DNA of 55,320 nucleotides from Pirellulales bacterium (lineage in GTDB: Bacteria > Planctomycetota > Planctomycetia > Pirellulales > JADZDJ01), in assembly GCA_035656635.1 (NCBI GenBank), contig DASRSD010000008.1, forward strand, positions 1-55,320, given 5' to 3'. Shown one piece after another: positions 26,072 through 34,153 of the stretch (its first letter is position 1; each line of letters starts with the position of its first letter). Under the pieces are notes generated by a model that was not told where the DNA came from, did no database searches, and was given only the letters and a program-made list of their open reading frames with translations. Both the position numbers and the translations under genes were made by a program.

Positions 26072-26746
26072 ATGAATCAATCCGAGGATCTTGTTTCTCC
26101 CCAGCGTTTGCGGACGTCGCAAATTATCGCCGGGGCCCTGCTGCTTGGCCTGCTTAATTTTTGTCTCATTACTTTGTGGCTGGTGCAAATCCAAAACCAA
26201 GGTCATGGTTTCATTGCCAACGCCGATTTCCCTGCAATCACTTGTGCCGCCCTCTTCATGGGAATGGTCAATGTGCCCCTGTCGTTTGTCATGCCCAATT
26301 TGACCACGCAGCGGGCAATTAAACAGATTGTCAGCGGTAAATGGGAGCAAAAACCGGCCGACAATTGTATTCCTTTATCACCGAACGGAATTATTTTCCA
26401 GCAACTGGCGCTGTATTTTCAGCGCAAAGCGGCAGCCAGCGGAAAAAACTTGCAAAAACCGACATCCATTCCAGATCAATTAACGATGACCTATCAAACG
26501 TCGCTAATCGTCGGTCTGGCCCTGCTGGAAGGCGCTGCCTTTCTGGCAGTCATGGCGTACTTGATGGAGGCTCACTGGCTCGCATTAGCGATGGTAGGCA
26601 TGATAACCATGGTGATGCTGATAAAATTCCCCACAGCCAACAAAGTTCGGGCTTGGCTGCTGGCGCAGGCCGATCAAATCGAACAATTACGCCAAACCAG
26701 TGGAACAAATACCGCTCAAGAGTTTCCCACGGCTTCCAAATTCTGA
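26072..26746 (+). CDS. Small membrane protein, unknown function
   Basis: 224 residues with four hydrophobic segments (about 20-42, 50-75, 145-165 and 170-190) separated by a polar loop of about 75 residues. No family recognised. It is 63 bases after the GH16 gene on the same strand and could be its last operon member. No strong ribosome-binding site is visible. The antisense strand across this region and the GH16 gene is also open over a long stretch, but this frame has the coherent membrane pattern. Confidence 0.6.
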   Translation: MNQSEDLVSPQRLRTSQIIAGALLLGLLNFCLITLWLVQIQNQGHGFIANADFPAITCAALFMGMVNVPLSFVMPNLTTQRAIKQIVSGKWEQKPADNCIPLSPNGIIFQQLALYFQRKAAASGKNLQKPTSIPDQLTMTYQTSLIVGLALLEGAAFLAVMAYLMEAHWLALAMVGMITMVMLIKFPTANKVRAWLLAQADQIEQLRQTSGTNTAQEFPTASKF

Positions 26747-26768
26747 GCCCATATCATACTTTCCTACT

Positions 26769-26800
26769 GCTGCTCTGTGTCTCTGCCTCTGCGTGGTGAA
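26769..26800 (+). repeat. CTCTG-phrased short repeat upstream of cytosine deaminase
   Basis: Three degenerate copies of an eight-base phrase (ctctgtgt, ctctgcct, ctgcgtgg) followed by TGAAAT. It lies in the 74-base gap between the small membrane protein and the deaminase. I recall similar phrases as common intergenic fillers in planctomycete-type genomes; this cannot be counted here. Confidence 0.35.
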
Positions 26801-26820
26801 ATTGCATTAGGAGCAACCAT

Positions 26821-27258
26821 ATGGACCCATTGATGCAGGCCGCCATTGCAGAAGCCGAGGCCGGCTATGCCGAAGGGGGCATTCCCATCGGCTCGGTGAT
26901 TGTGCATCAGGGTAAAATCATCGGCCGCGGGCACAATCGGCGGGTGCAAAAAGGAAGTGCAATCTTGCACGGCGAAATGGACGCCCTGGAAAACGCCGGG
27001 CGCCAACCGGCCCGGGTTTACCGCCAGTGTGTGTTGTATACCACTCTTTCCCCGTGCCCCATGTGCAGCGGCACGATTTTATTGTACGGCATTCCGCACG
27101 TCATCGTGGGCGAAAATCAAACGTTCATGGGGGAAGAAGAATTGCTGCGAGGCCGCGGCGTGAAAGTGGAAGTGCTGCAAGACCCGCGCTGCATCGAACT
27201 CATGCGCCGCTTCATCCGCGAGAAGCCCGAGCTGTGGAATGAGGATATTGGCGTGTGA
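26821..27258 (+). CDS. Cytosine deaminase, yeast Fcy1-type
   Basis: 145 residues in the zinc deaminase fold. The zinc site is HGEMDALEN and SPCPMCSGTI (His, then Cys-x2-Cys, with Glu as proton shuttle). The end, RFIREKPELWNEDIGV, and GENQTFMGEEELLRGRGV are the features that separate yeast-type cytosine deaminase (cytosine to uracil) from tRNA-adenosine deaminase TadA and guanine deaminase. Role: pyrimidine salvage. AGGAG sits 8 bases before the ATG. A single-gene unit. Confidence 0.85.
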   Translation: MDPLMQAAIAEAEAGYAEGGIPIGSVIVHQGKIIGRGHNRRVQKGSAILHGEMDALENAGRQPARVYRQCVLYTTLSPCPMCSGTILLYGIPHVIVGENQTFMGEEELLRGRGVKVEVLQDPRCIELMRRFIREKPELWNEDIGV

Positions 27259-27259
27259 T

Positions 27260-27292
27260 GGAATGGGGCATGCGGAATGGGGAATGGGGAAT
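27260..27292. repeat. GGGGAATG-phrased repeat
   Basis: Just after the deaminase stop: ggaatggggcatgcggaatggggaatggggaa. The reverse complement phrase (attccccattccgcattcc) occurs again at 51981-52008, 25 kb away, so the two sites belong to the same repeat class in opposite orientation. Confidence 0.5.
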
Positions 27293-27299
27293 ATAAAGC

Positions 27300-27316
27300 C
27301 GCGACCGGTGGTCGCG
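27300..27316. terminator. GC-rich hairpin between convergent genes
   Basis: CGCGACC-GGT-GGTCGCG: a perfect 7-bp stem with 3-base loop between the deaminase and the convergent ABC permease stops. No T-run follows on either strand, so it is a candidate bidirectional transcription end or mRNA 3' protection element, not a standard intrinsic terminator. Confidence 0.4.
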
Positions 27317-27343
27317 CTGGGGGCGTCGCAGGCCGTCGCTAAT

Positions 27344-28738
27344 TTACCCCAACTCCATCTGCATCCATCGCCGGTAGGCGTCCCACGTAATCAAAACGCC
27401 CGCGGCAACAATGCCCGGCGTAACCCAGACGAGCGCGCCCAGTGTTGCGGTTCGCCAATTAATAAACGGCTCAAGTATGAGCAATGCGGCTAAAAATATG
27501 ATCATCGCGGCCAAAAACGTGAACCAAGCATATCGCATCATCCAAATTGCCAGTCCGAAGGTTAACACTTGCAGCGCAGCTATCACCACCAATGCGCTGA
27601 GCGTCTGACTCCAATTCGGCGCGCCCGCCGCAAGCACATATGCCAGCGCACACCACGCAATATTCATCCGTACGCACTCCATTGCCGCTCGATAGGCATA
27701 GGTTAGCCCCCTCTCAATCAAAAATTGCGATCGCGTTATCGGTCGCAGCAATTCGATAGCTGCCATTTGGCGCTGCTGCTGCCACGTCATCGCCACGCTG
27801 AAAACAGGGGCAAACATGATGTAGAAGGCACCGATTGGCAGTACGCTTGGTCGCAGGTCGGGCGACTCCGTTGAGGCGATACCCCAGAAGCCCAAAAACA
27901 AGACGATCGCGGTCCCCCATCCGCCGTCGCTGCGCACCACATTCCACAGCCTGACGCGCTTCCACAGCGATCCTCGGGCCCATTGCCGCCACAACGGAAC
28001 TTGGCGCGCCGAAGGTGTCCCGAGACGGTACAGCCACGATGCCGTTCGTGGTCGCGCGCATGCAATGCTCAGCCCAAACTGTGAATAGCGTTTAGTTTCC
28101 CATAGCTCCATTAAGTCAATAAATCCTGCGTTTTCCTCGTTCATTCGTAACAGCCACACGAGCGTCGCTGCAATTCCGCAAACGCCCACGGCCAAAAGCG
28201 ACAAACCGAACGCTTCATGCCGCCCTTGGCAGAGCTGCTCCAGCCATTTTTGAACCGGAGAAAACCAAACAATGAAAACAAACGGGATGAATAACACTGT
28301 CCATGGCGTTGGGGACGTGAAAACGGCAAATGTCACTGCGGTCAGCGCGAGGATAAGACCCAGCACCCCCCAACTCCATGTGCGGATGGCCATGCTTGCC
28401 GCAGGAACAACCACTGCTAACAGAACCAAAAATCCCACCACGACAATCACATGGGCCGCCACCGCATTTGGAATCCGCCGCTTGTGAATCTGAATAACCT
28501 GCTGCTTGAAATGCGTTGCGACAAATGCCGAACCAAGGAACGCCGGACAGATCATCATCCCGATCGCAGCCAGGATGTGTTGCTGCTGCATCAGCGCAAT
28601 TTCTTTCGGTTCCACAGGTATTGCCGCCAAAGACCCAGCTATAGAGAACAGCAACAGGGAAACCGCTGCCATGGCAATTGGACCGGAAATCGCCCGTCGC
28701 CAATACGTCGCCAGTACCTGGTCAATTTGCGCCATCAT
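27344..28738 (-). CDS. ABC transporter permease (ABC-2-like)
   Basis: 464 residues with about eleven hydrophobic segments, arranged as two halves around a hydrophilic central part (ARPRTASWLYRLGTPSARQV). The start ATG overlaps the stop of the upstream ATPase gene by four bases (ATGA), so translation is likely coupled. With the GntR gene it forms an YtrA-YtrB-YtrC-like operon. Its pattern fits the membrane partner of a one-ATPase exporter; substrate unknown. Confidence 0.75.
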   Translation of the reverse strand: MMAQIDQVLATYWRRAISGPIAMAAVSLLLFSIAGSLAAIPVEPKEIALMQQQHILAAIGMMICPAFLGSAFVATHFKQQVIQIHKRRIPNAVAAHVIVVVGFLVLLAVVVPAASMAIRTWSWGVLGLILALTAVTFAVFTSPTPWTVLFIPFVFIVWFSPVQKWLEQLCQGRHEAFGLSLLAVGVCGIAATLVWLLRMNEENAGFIDLMELWETKRYSQFGLSIACARPRTASWLYRLGTPSARQVPLWRQWARGSLWKRVRLWNVVRSDGGWGTAIVLFLGFWGIASTESPDLRPSVLPIGAFYIMFAPVFSVAMTWQQQRQMAAIELLRPITRSQFLIERGLTYAYRAAMECVRMNIAWCALAYVLAAGAPNWSQTLSALVVIAALQVLTFGLAIWMMRYAWFTFLAAMIIFLAALLILEPFINWRTATLGALVWVTPGIVAAGVLITWDAYRRWMQMELG

Positions 28739-29664
28739 GGTTGGTGCATCTCCAGGAAAATCTCTTCCAGGCTCAAATCCTCAATCTGCACGTCAGCCTT
28801 CCATTGGTGACACAATGCCGAGATCAGCTCCGGCGACAAATCGCGCGTGGCCACCATGGCATGGTGGCCATCGATGCGCGTCGACAGCGCGCCGGGCACA
28901 ACGAAACTGCTTGGCAAAGGCGCCGCCGCCGAAAAATGCAGCCGCTTGATCGAATCTTTTAACTCGCCGAGCTCGCCGTGATATGCGATTTTTCCTTCCT
29001 TCAAAATCGCCACGGTGTCCGCCACGCGCTCCAGGTCGCTGGTAATGTGGGTGGAAAAAACGACCGTCCGATTCAGCTGATCGGCAATGTTCAGCACCTC
29101 GCTCAAAAACTCGCGCCGGGCCATTGGATCCAGGCTCGCGGCCGGTTCATCCAATATCAGCAGCTCGGGCTCATAGGCCAGCGACAGCACAATCGCCAGC
29201 CTTTGCTGCTGACCGACGGAAAGCATTCCAAAGAAATCGTCCAGCGGAATCTCCCAGCGCTGCACCAATTCTGCCCCCAATTCGGCGTTCCAATTCCGGT
29301 AGAATGCGGCCGTGTACGCCATCAAGTGCTTCACCTTCATCCAGGTATACAGTGTCACAACCTGCGGAACATATCCCAGCCGCTCCTTGGCTTGAGCCGA
29401 CAGGTCCCAGGCATTTTCCCCCAACAGCGTTGCCGATCCGTCGGTCGGCTTCAGCAAACCGAGCAGGCACTTGATGAGGGTCGTTTTGCCGGCGCCGTTT
29501 TTGCCCAAGAGGCCCAGCACCGTTCCCCGCGGAACCTCCAGGTTCACTCCGCGCAGTACTTCCTTGCCCTGTTTGAACTGCTTTCGCAAGCCGCTCACGT
29601 CGATTAGTAGTTCGGTCGAGTCCCTGGCCGTCGTTGGCCGGCTCGCGGTTTCTAAATTACTCAC
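28735..29664 (-). CDS. ABC transporter ATP-binding protein (YtrB-like)
   Basis: 309 residues. Walker A is GKNGAGKTTL, the signature motif LSVGQQQRL, Walker B LLILDEP, and the switch His is in STHITSDLE. The C-terminal part (about 235-309) is the extra domain usual in exporters of this class. The start overlaps the end of the GntR regulator gene by 8 bases. The three genes are probably one transcript driven from the promoter at 30058-30086. Confidence 0.9.
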   Translation of the reverse strand: MSNLETASRPTTARDSTELLIDVSGLRKQFKQGKEVLRGVNLEVPRGTVLGLLGKNGAGKTTLIKCLLGLLKPTDGSATLLGENAWDLSAQAKERLGYVPQVVTLYTWMKVKHLMAYTAAFYRNWNAELGAELVQRWEIPLDDFFGMLSVGQQQRLAIVLSLAYEPELLILDEPAASLDPMARREFLSEVLNIADQLNRTVVFSTHITSDLERVADTVAILKEGKIAYHGELGELKDSIKRLHFSAAAPLPSSFVVPGALSTRIDGHHAMVATRDLSPELISALCHQWKADVQIEDLSLEEIFLEMHQP

Positions 29665-30049
29665 GATTGAGATCCTCCAGCATGGGTTCGAGCAATCGCA
29701 ATACGTCGCTGGGCGGCAGCGAAAGCTGATACGCCGTGGCAGCCACTTGTTCCAATAGTGGTTTGAGCGCTTGCCGCCTGTCGCGGATCGTTCCGTTGCC
29801 CGACGGCGTTTTTAAGCGCATGCCTTGGCCGCGCACGTTTTCCAGCACCCCTTCCCGCTCTAAAATCGAATAGGCCTTGGAAACAGTCATGGGATTAATT
29901 TGCAATTCCTGGGCGACTTGCCGCACCGAGGGCAAAAAATCGCTGGCTTGCACCCGCCCCGTGGCAGCGTGCCGGCGCACCTGATCGACCAATTGCCGAT
30001 ACAGCGGCACGCCGGAACCCGGAAAAGCCTGAAACAAGAAGCGTGACAT
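29657..30049 (-). CDS. GntR-family regulator, YtrA subfamily
   Basis: 130 residues: a GntR winged helix (about 15-85; PLYRQLVDQVRRHAATG, LPSVRQVAQELQINPMTVSKAY, LEREGVLENVRGQGM) with only a short helical C-terminal tail, which is the YtrA pattern. Such regulators repress their own ABC-transporter operon. A matching half-site pair overlaps the start (30050-30065). No ribosome-binding site precedes the ATG, and the promoter spacing predicts a leaderless message. Confidence 0.85.
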   Translation of the reverse strand: MSRFLFQAFPGSGVPLYRQLVDQVRRHAATGRVQASDFLPSVRQVAQELQINPMTVSKAYSILEREGVLENVRGQGMRLKTPSGNGTIRDRRQALKPLLEQVAATAYQLSLPPSDVLRLLEPMLEDLNRE

Positions 30050-30065
30050 AGTGTATCACTATACT
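30050..30065. promoter_or_regulatory. Candidate GntR/YtrA operator
   Basis: AGTGTA-TCAC-TATACT: two 6-base arms that match as an inverted repeat at five of six positions with a 4-base spacer. It covers the -10 element and the expected start of transcription of the GntR-ABC operon, the right place for an autorepressor. Binding by this GntR protein is inferred. Confidence 0.45.
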
Positions 30066-30086
30066 AATACGCTACCGGGCCGTCAA
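30058..30086 (-). promoter_or_regulatory. Sigma-70-type promoter of the GntR-ABC operon
   Basis: On the minus strand: TTGACG (30086-30081), 17 bases, TATAGT (30063-30058). Only 8 bases separate the -10 from the ATG at 30049, so the transcript should start at or within about two bases of the start codon. Confidence 0.6.
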
Positions 30087-30176
30087 GCCTCGCCTTGGCC
30101 CTCCCGACCGAATCGGTTAAGATGCTCCTCTCAGACTAAGGAATCCCATGCAATTCAATGATCACGGAGATGCACG

Positions 30177-30482
30177 ATGCGAATGCTGATTCGAGCCAAT
30201 TGCCCTAATGAGCCGTTTAATACGTTGGTGCGAAAAGGGACTGCCGGGAAGATCATGGGTAAAATTCTGGCAGCGATTAAGCCGGAATCCGTTTATTTCA
30301 CCGACATGGACGGCAAGCGGACGGCCCTATTGGTGGTGAATATGGAAAATGCATCCCAAATTCCGGCGTTGGCCGAACCGTTCTTTTTGAACTTTAACGC
30401 CGAATGCCATTTTCACCCCGTAATGACCTCCGACGATTTACAAAAAGCCGGCCTGGCCGAACTGGGCAAAAAATGGGGCTAA
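30177..30482 (+). CDS. Uncharacterised small protein
   Basis: 101 residues with a compact alpha/beta pattern: MRMLIRANCPNEPFNTLVRKG, a middle strand pair (ESVYFTDMDGKRTALLVVN) and a C-terminal FHPVMTSDDLQKAGL. I have seen similar short proteins annotated as hypothetical or, without good basis, as pantothenate-synthetase-like. It may belong to a dimeric ferredoxin-like group. GGAG lies 8 bases before the ATG. Monocistronic by layout. Confidence 0.7.
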   Translation: MRMLIRANCPNEPFNTLVRKGTAGKIMGKILAAIKPESVYFTDMDGKRTALLVVNMENASQIPALAEPFFLNFNAECHFHPVMTSDDLQKAGLAELGKKWG

Positions 30483-30527
30483 ACTGTATCGGAAAGCCGA
30501 TCACCACCAAATGCAGGTAACAACGCT

Positions 30528-30746
30528 GTGCCTACCATTCGTGGAATTCCCGGCCCGTACCGATTCTTTTTCTATAGTTTCGACTGCAATGAACCCCGGC
30601 ATGTTCATCGAGAATATAAAACCTGCAAATTTTGGCTTGATCAAGTATCACTGGCGGCAAACAATGGATTTGCGGCACATGAGCTGAGCCGAATTCGCCG
30701 CATTATTACAGATCATCTGGAACATTTCATCGAGGCCTTGGGATGA
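30528..30746 (+). CDS. DUF4160 protein, toxin-like partner of DUF2442
   Basis: 72 residues, GTG start. The segments PTIRGIPGPYRFFFYSFD and EPRHVHREYKTCKFWLD match DUF4160. This family nearly always sits directly before a DUF2442 gene; here the two overlap by ATGA. The pair is thought to be a toxin-antitoxin-like unit, but activity is not shown by the sequence. Confidence 0.75.
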   Translation: MPTIRGIPGPYRFFFYSFDCNEPRHVHREYKTCKFWLDQVSLAANNGFAAHELSRIRRIITDHLEHFIEALG

Positions 30747-31009
30747 GCACTGCGGCTAATGACGATCCCCGCATTCAAAGCGTCGAAGTGACCGCGGATT
30801 TGATTACAGCGCACTTGACCGATGGCCGCATCATCAGTGTGCCGCTGGTTTGGTCTTGGAGGCTGGCCAACGCCACGCCACAACAGCGAGCAGAATATGA
30901 AATTATCGGCCAAGGAGAAGGTGTCCATTGGCCACAACTTGATGAAGACATCGGCGCCCGAGGGATGTTGAGTGGCGTACCGGCTCGGCCACCCAAGCAA
31001 ACCGCGTAA
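30743..31009 (+). CDS. DUF2442 protein, antitoxin-like partner of DUF4160
   Basis: 88 residues. [24 protein letters not shown] and [21 protein letters not shown] are the DUF2442 pattern. The start overlaps the DUF4160 stop by four bases, so the pair is translationally coupled. ispG follows 44 bases downstream. Confidence 0.8.
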   Translation: MSTAANDDPRIQSVEVTADLITAHLTDGRIISVPLVWSWRLANATPQQRAEYEIIGQGEGVHWPQLDEDIGARGMLSGVPARPPKQTA

Positions 31010-31053
31010 GGGCGGTTCCACCGAAGGCTTACTCGATTGATTTCAATTTACGA

Positions 31054-32196
31054 ATGATTGCCATTCAACGTAATCCAACTCGGGCGGTGCGAATCGGGTC
31101 GGTGACCATCGGCGCCGATCATCCCATCGCTGTGCAAAGCATGACGGCTACCGCCACACAGGACGTGGCCGCCACCGTGGCGCAAGTGCGCAATTTGGAG
31201 CAGGCCGGGGCCGATGTGGTGCGAATTGCCGTCGATAACCGCAAAGATGCCGAGGCGTTGGCTGAAATTCGCCGTCAAACGCGCGCGAATTTGGCGGTCG
31301 ATTTGCAAGAGAATTATCGCCTGGTAACTGATGTCGCTCCGCATGTGGACAAGGTGCGCTACAATCCCGGGCACTTGTACCATCACGAGCGTGAAAAGCC
31401 GTGGCAGGAAAAAGTGAAATTCATTGCCCAGGCCGCCGCCCAGCACGATTGCGCCATTCGCATTGGCGTGAATTGCGGCAGCGTCGATCCGGCGAAGAAG
31501 GAAAAGTACGATCCGGCCGATTCGATTACCCCCATGCTCGAAAGCGCCTGGGAACATTGCGACTTGCTGGACCAGCTCGGTTTCACTCGTTATTGCGTAT
31601 CGCTCAAAGATTCTGATCCGAAAAAGGTGATTGAAGTCAATCGCCGCTTTGCCGAGCGCCGGCCCGATGTGCCATTGCACCTGGGCGTAACCGAGGCAGG
31701 CCTGCCGCCCGATGGAATCATTAAAACCAGGATCGCGTTCGAGCAGCTCATCGGCCACGGCATTGGCGACACCATTCGGGTATCGCTCACGGTTCCCAAT
31801 CCACGGAAGGGGGAAGAAATTGCTGCGGGGCGTTCCATTCTAGCCGATATTGCCGCTGGCCGGGTACGCAGCGTGGTCGATTTCGGCTTGAAGACGCTGA
31901 ACATCATCAGTTGTCCAAGCTGTTCCCGAGTGGAAAACGAAGCGTTCGTGGAATTGGCCCAGCAAGTGAAAGAAATGACTCAATTTGCCGAAGATCACAG
32001 CATTACCATCGCCGTGATGGGTTGCCGCGTGAATGGTCCCGGCGAAACCGATGATGCCGACTTGGGCCTGTGGTGCGGTCCGAATTTTGTGAACCTCAAA
32101 CGCCGTAGCGAAGAACTGGGCGCGTTTCCGTACGACAAAATTTTACCCCGGCTGCGAGAAGAACTGGATGCTTTAATTGCAAATGGCGACAAGTAG
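31054..32196 (+). CDS. ispG: 4-hydroxy-3-methylbut-2-enyl-diphosphate synthase
   Basis: 380 residues. Converts methylerythritol cyclodiphosphate to HMBPP in the MEP isoprenoid pathway, using a [4Fe-4S] cluster. The cluster cysteines are visible: CPSC (Cys287, Cys290) and [10 protein letters not shown] (Cys324). The N-terminal TIM-barrel phrase [19 protein letters not shown] is typical, and the length fits the bacterial flavodoxin-dependent form without the large insert of plant enzymes. There is no clear ribosome-binding site. It stands between two toxin-antitoxin-like loci. Confidence 0.97.
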   Translation: MIAIQRNPTRAVRIGSVTIGADHPIAVQSMTATATQDVAATVAQVRNLEQAGADVVRIAVDNRKDAEALAEIRRQTRANLAVDLQENYRLVTDVAPHVDKVRYNPGHLYHHEREKPWQEKVKFIAQAAAQHDCAIRIGVNCGSVDPAKKEKYDPADSITPMLESAWEHCDLLDQLGFTRYCVSLKDSDPKKVIEVNRRFAERRPDVPLHLGVTEAGLPPDGIIKTRIAFEQLIGHGIGDTIRVSLTVPNPRKGEEIAAGRSILADIAAGRVRSVVDFGLKTLNIISCPSCSRVENEAFVELAQQVKEMTQFAEDHSITIAVMGCRVNGPGETDDADLGLWCGPNFVNLKRRSEELGAFPYDKILPRLREELDALIANGDK

Positions 32197-32238
32197 GACG
32201 CAACAAGATATAGGGCAATTCCTATCCATGAAATAGTG

Positions 32239-32270
32239 TAGAATTGAAGGGCTGACCCACACTTCAATTC
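32239..32270 (+). promoter_or_regulatory. Inverted repeat in the leader of the antitoxin-like gene
   Basis: GAATTGAAG (32241-32249) and CTTCAATTC (32262-32270) are perfectly complementary, 12 bases apart, with a GG/CC pair inside. The left arm overlaps a -10-like TAGAAT (32239-32244); the right arm abuts the GGGGGGAG ribosome-binding site. It could be an operator for autorepression or an RNA hairpin limiting translation. Confidence 0.45.
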
Positions 32271-32286
32271 GGGGGGAGTAGAAACG

Positions 32287-32505
32287 ATGTCTGAATCGGT
32301 CCATTTTGGCGAAGTTTTGGAGGCCGCTGATCAGCTCTCCGTTGACGAGAAGGAAGAGCTTATTGCGATTCTGCGTCGTCGTCTGGCGGAAGAAGGTCGC
32401 CGCCGGGTCATTGCCGACGTGGAAGAAGCTGGCAAAGAATTTAAGGCAGGAGCCTGCAAAGCAGTCAGCGTGGATGAGTTGATGCGCGAGATTCAGGACA
32501 ATTAA
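32287..32505 (+). CDS. Antitoxin-like small protein (addiction-module family)
   Basis: 72 residues, all helical and highly charged: FGEVLEAADQLSVDEKEELIAILRRRLAEEGR, then a flexible C-terminal VSVDELMREIQDN. This is the form of short addiction-module antitoxins that pair with RelE/ParE-type toxins. A strong GGGGGGAG lies 9 bases before the ATG. No toxin gene of normal size follows; the next 195 bases hold only a short membrane-type frame before hicB. It may be an orphan. Confidence 0.65.
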   Translation: MSESVHFGEVLEAADQLSVDEKEELIAILRRRLAEEGRRRVIADVEEAGKEFKAGACKAVSVDELMREIQDN

Positions 32506-32525
32506 TATTCAATTGGGATTTAAGT

Positions 32526-32705
32526 ATGAGCGGTATCGGCAATCTCATCGGGCTCTTGGCCGGCGGTTTATTTATGGGAATTAGCTGGTTAGTCGCGTTG
32601 AGCCGCACGACGAATAGAAGCCGAGGCCTTAGTGTCGCAGTATCGGCAACGTGGATGAACAAAGAAAACTCGAATTTTGCAAAGCCACTGTGGAAAAAGT
32701 CATGA
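32526..32705 (+). CDS. Possible 59-residue single-pass membrane peptide
   Basis: The frame starts MSGIGNLIGLLAGGLFMGIS with one strongly hydrophobic helix (residues 4-26) followed by a basic stretch (RTTNRSRG). The stop overlaps the hicB start by ATGA. The ribosome-binding site is poor. It fills the place where a toxin for the preceding antitoxin-like gene would be expected. I cannot tell a real small protein from chance. Confidence 0.3.
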   Translation: MSGIGNLIGLLAGGLFMGISWLVALSRTTNRSRGLSVAVSATWMNKENSNFAKPLWKKS

Positions 32706-32908
32706 AATTTTTCGTGAATATTGATCGGGATGAAGACGGCGTGTGGATTGTAGAATGCCCATCCATTCCCGGCTGCGTTAGCCAAGGAAAAACAAAGGAC
32801 GAGGCATTGGCTAATATTCAAGATGCCATCCGTTCATGCTTAGAGGTGCGTGCGGAAAAAGGTCTGCCCCTGACTATTGAAACTCGGCAAATCGAAGTGG
32901 AAGCATAA
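32702..32908 (+). CDS. hicB: HicB-family antitoxin
   Basis: 68 residues from ATG 32702. MKFFVNIDRDEDGVWIVECP and SIPGCVSQGKTKDEALANIQDAI form the HicB partial RNase-H-like fold. A longer frame from 32651 adds 17 residues not typical of the family. It has no separate C-terminal DNA-binding domain. The stop shares one base with the hicA start (TAATG). Expected role: binds and neutralises HicA. Confidence 0.85.
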   Translation: MKFFVNIDRDEDGVWIVECPSIPGCVSQGKTKDEALANIQDAIRSCLEVRAEKGLPLTIETRQIEVEA

Positions 32909-33132
32909 TGCCACGTCTGCCCATGCTGAGTGGTCGTCAGGTGGTTCGAGTTTTCGAGTCGCTTGGTTGGCAAGTGAATCGACAGAGCGGTAGCCACATC
33001 ATTCTTGTCAAAGAAGGCCATTTGGCCACTCTATCAGTGCCGGACCACCGCGAGGTTGCCCGTGGAACACTTCGAAGCTTGATCCGCGCCGCCGACTTAA
33101 CGGTCGCTGAATTTCTTAGTGCCGTCAAATAA
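32908..33132 (+). CDS. hicA: HicA-family mRNA interferase toxin
   Basis: 74 residues in the double-stranded-RNA-binding-like HicA fold: LSGRQVVRVFESLGWQVNRQ, then GSHIILVKEG with the catalytic His, and VPDHREVARGTLRSLIRAADL. It degrades mRNA when free of HicB. Here the antitoxin gene comes first, the less common hicBA order. Confidence 0.88.
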   Translation: MPRLPMLSGRQVVRVFESLGWQVNRQSGSHIILVKEGHLATLSVPDHREVARGTLRSLIRAADLTVAEFLSAVK

Positions 33133-33313
33133 AGCTAGCTGCCGGCCAGTTTGCTCTTTGTTCAATCGCCCGGCTTCGCTATCATTGCTCGCTTTTCATA
33201 GGGTCGGTTTGGGCCATTGGGTTCTGGCGCCGCGCATGTTGGTTTGATGCTCTTGCGGGCCGAGTCCAACAAACCGATTTTGCTCACATTTTTCCGGGTC
33301 ATGGAGGACCAGG

Positions 33314-34153
33314 ATGCACGTGGGGGCACCGCGGTTTCGTTTTCGATTCCTTTGCCGGCTGGCAGGAGCACTGGCGATTTGCGCCGCAGTTTGCGGCTGC
33401 GCTACATGGCACACTGCTCCCAAATCTAGCGCGGAGCTGCCCGAGCGGTTCACCGTGGCGCTGGACCAGTTGCTCATTCACAGCAATTTCGAAATTCCAA
33501 GCCAACACCGGCTGCTGCAGGAAATCAATGCGGAACGAGTGGACATTAGCAGCCAGCTGAACCTGCCCATCTCGGACGAAAAGATCCACGTTTACTTGTT
33601 CAAAGAGCCGGAACAGTTTTACGAATTCATCCGGCTAAAATATCCTAACTTTCCTGACCGCCGAGCGTTCTTCATCGAAACCGACACCAAGCTTTCGGTG
33701 TACGCTTACTGGGGCGATCGAGTGGCGGAAGACCTGCGCCACGAAGTGTGCCACGGCTATTTGCATTCAATGGTGCAAAACTTGCCGCTGTGGCTGGACG
33801 AGGGATTGGCCAAGTACTTCGAAGTGCCGCGCGGCACGCATGGGATGAATTCCACCTTGCTAGTCGAGCTGGACAAGCAAGCCAAGCAAGGACGGTGGCG
33901 GCCCGATATTCGTCGGCTGGAAGCGCTGCGCTCGCCGGCGGAAATGACTGAATGCGATTACGCCGAAGCCTGGTCTTGGGTGCACTGGTTGCTCGAAACC
34001 GACCCGGCACACAAATCCTTGTTGCAAGAATATCTAACCGACCTGCGCCGCACGGGCACGCCAACTCCGCTTTCGCTGTACGTGCGACGACTGCCGGGAG
34101 ACCCCGAACACCAGTTGTTCGATTACATTGTCCGGCTGCAAGGCGGACAATAA
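33314..34153 (+). CDS. Putative metallopeptidase lipoprotein (DUF1570-like)
   Basis: 279 residues. The signal peptide ends in AVCGC, a possible lipobox, so the protein may be lipid-anchored. HEVCH (in LRHEVCHGYLH) followed by LPLWLDEGLAKYFE is the HExxH zinc site plus third-ligand Glu of gluzincin-like peptidases; planctomycete DUF1570 proteins look like this. GGAGG precedes the ATG by about 7 bases. Substrate unknown. Confidence 0.75.
   Translation: MHVGAPRFRFRFLCRLAGALAICAAVCGCATWHTAPKSSAELPERFTVALDQLLIHSNFEIPSQHRLLQEINAERVDISSQLNLPISDEKIHVYLFKEPEQFYEFIRLKYPNFPDRRAFFIETDTKLSVYAYWGDRVAEDLRHEVCHGYLHSMVQNLPLWLDEGLAKYFEVPRGTHGMNSTLLVELDKQAKQGRWRPDIRRLEALRSPAEMTECDYAEAWSWVHWLLETDPAHKSLLQEYLTDLRRTGTPTPLSLYVRRLPGDPEHQLFDYIVRLQGGQ

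Noticed and set aside
25283-26350. Long open frame antisense to GH16 and the small membrane protein
   Set aside because: It runs opposite a clear GH16 catalytic domain, has no ribosome-binding site and no family resemblance; it is a codon-bias shadow.
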